The position numbers and the translations under genes were made by a program. Under the pieces are notes generated by a model that made no database searches, was not told where the DNA came from, and saw nothing but the letters and a program-made list of their open reading frames with translations. DNA of 5,052 bases from an uncultured Desulfomonile sp. (GTDB lineage Bacteria; Desulfobacterota; Desulfomonilia; Desulfomonilales; Desulfomonilaceae). This document shows positions 4,733 through 5,052 of this stretch, piece after piece (positions within the stretch are counted from its first letter, which is position 1; each line of letters opens with the position of its first letter). The stretch lies in NCBI GenBank assembly GCA_937915285.1, contig CALDNG010000166.1:1-5052 (forward strand). Direction: 5' to 3'.

Positions 4733-5052
4733 CCGACATCAGATCCTATGAATTTTTGCAGAACGCCTTGATTGCGAGTGTGCTGGCCGGATCGGCCTCG
4801 GGCATAATCGGGTCGTACGTTGTAGTTAGGCGGATTTCCTACCTGGCTGGAAGCATTTCGCATACGATACTTGGCGGTATAGGCGCTGTGCTTTTTTTTA
4901 ACGCCCTGCATCCTGGGTTATCGGTTGATCCTCTGGTGGGCGCAGGGGTTACCGCGTTGATTTCTGCAATAGTCATCGGCTTGGTGAGCCTTCATGCCAA
5001 GCAGAGAGAGGACACGGTGATCGGCGCAATGTGGTCGATCGGTATGGCCATT
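4717..5052 (+). CDS. znuB: Zinc ABC transporter permease (ZnuB), N-terminal part, cut by the right edge
   Basis: This integral inner-membrane subunit forms the metal channel with ZnuC. The first 112 residues are present and the frame runs to the last base of the window, so more than half of the usual roughly 260-280 residues is missing. I start at TTG 4717, because AAGGA (4704-4708) is eight bases upstream and the resulting N-terminus, with SYEFLQNALIASVLAG, matches the usual family beginning. No in-frame ATG occurs until residue 105. Predicted membrane segments are about 15-37, 42-63 and 72-92. Family signatures are GSYVVVRRISYLAGSISHT (32-50) and REDTVIGAMWSIGMAI at the edge, the latter being the cytoplasmic region before the next helix. 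The start lies inside znuC, with 16 bases of overlap, so the two are translationally coupled. What follows is not visible. Confidence 0.93.
   Translation, partial: MHQFLTDIRSYEFLQNALIASVLAGSASGIIGSYVVVRRISYLAGSISHTILGGIGAVLFFNALHPGLSVDPLVGAGVTALISAIVIGLVSLHAKQREDTVIGAMWSIGMAI

Noticed and set aside
4729..4911. Minus-strand open frame of 60 codons
   Set aside because: Antisense to the start of znuB, which is supported by membrane segments and family motifs.

Overview
The window reads as chromosomal DNA of a diderm (Gram-negative-type) bacterium. A secreted protein ending in Phe looks like an outer-membrane beta-barrel, there is a complete-looking ZnuA/ZnuC/ZnuB-type metal importer, and the base composition is intermediate by eye. 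The mix of an ECF sigma factor, a Thermotoga-like single-domain sirtuin and a regulator-znuA-znuC-znuB gene order would fit a deltaproteobacterium (Desulfobacterota-like). That assignment is inference from style only. No rRNA, tRNA, CRISPR array, insertion sequence or phage gene is visible.

Layout. Positions 1-570, minus strand, hold an ECF sigma factor whose C-terminal end runs off the left edge. Positions 571-866 are a divergent intergenic region with a promoter-like TTGACA element for the sigma gene, a 13-bp perfect palindrome and an A/T-flanked hairpin. Positions 867-1640 (start more likely 873), plus strand, encode an NAD-dependent protein deacylase (sirtuin). Positions 1669-2418, minus strand and convergent with the sirtuin, encode a secreted protein of unknown family with outer-membrane beta-barrel character. 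Positions 2419-2615 are a second divergent intergenic region with a good promoter candidate for the barrel gene and a 10-bp tandem repeat containing the small palindrome GGTATTACC in front of the plus-strand genes.

From 2616 to the right edge, four tightly spaced plus-strand genes form an apparent operon: a 106-residue ribbon-helix-helix protein with a Cys/His-rich C-terminal half, then znuA (periplasmic binding protein with a His-rich loop), znuC (ATPase, TTG start) and znuB (permease, TTG start overlapping znuC, cut by the right edge).

How the genes may work together. ZnuA would capture Zn(II), or possibly Mn(II), in the periplasm and ZnuB/ZnuC would import it. The small first gene combines a DNA-binding fold with what looks like a zinc-binding module, so it is a natural candidate for a metal sensor controlling this operon in place of Zur. 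The divergent barrel gene shares its upstream region and could belong to the same regulon. These regulatory links are inference. The sigma factor and sirtuin have no evident link to metal uptake.
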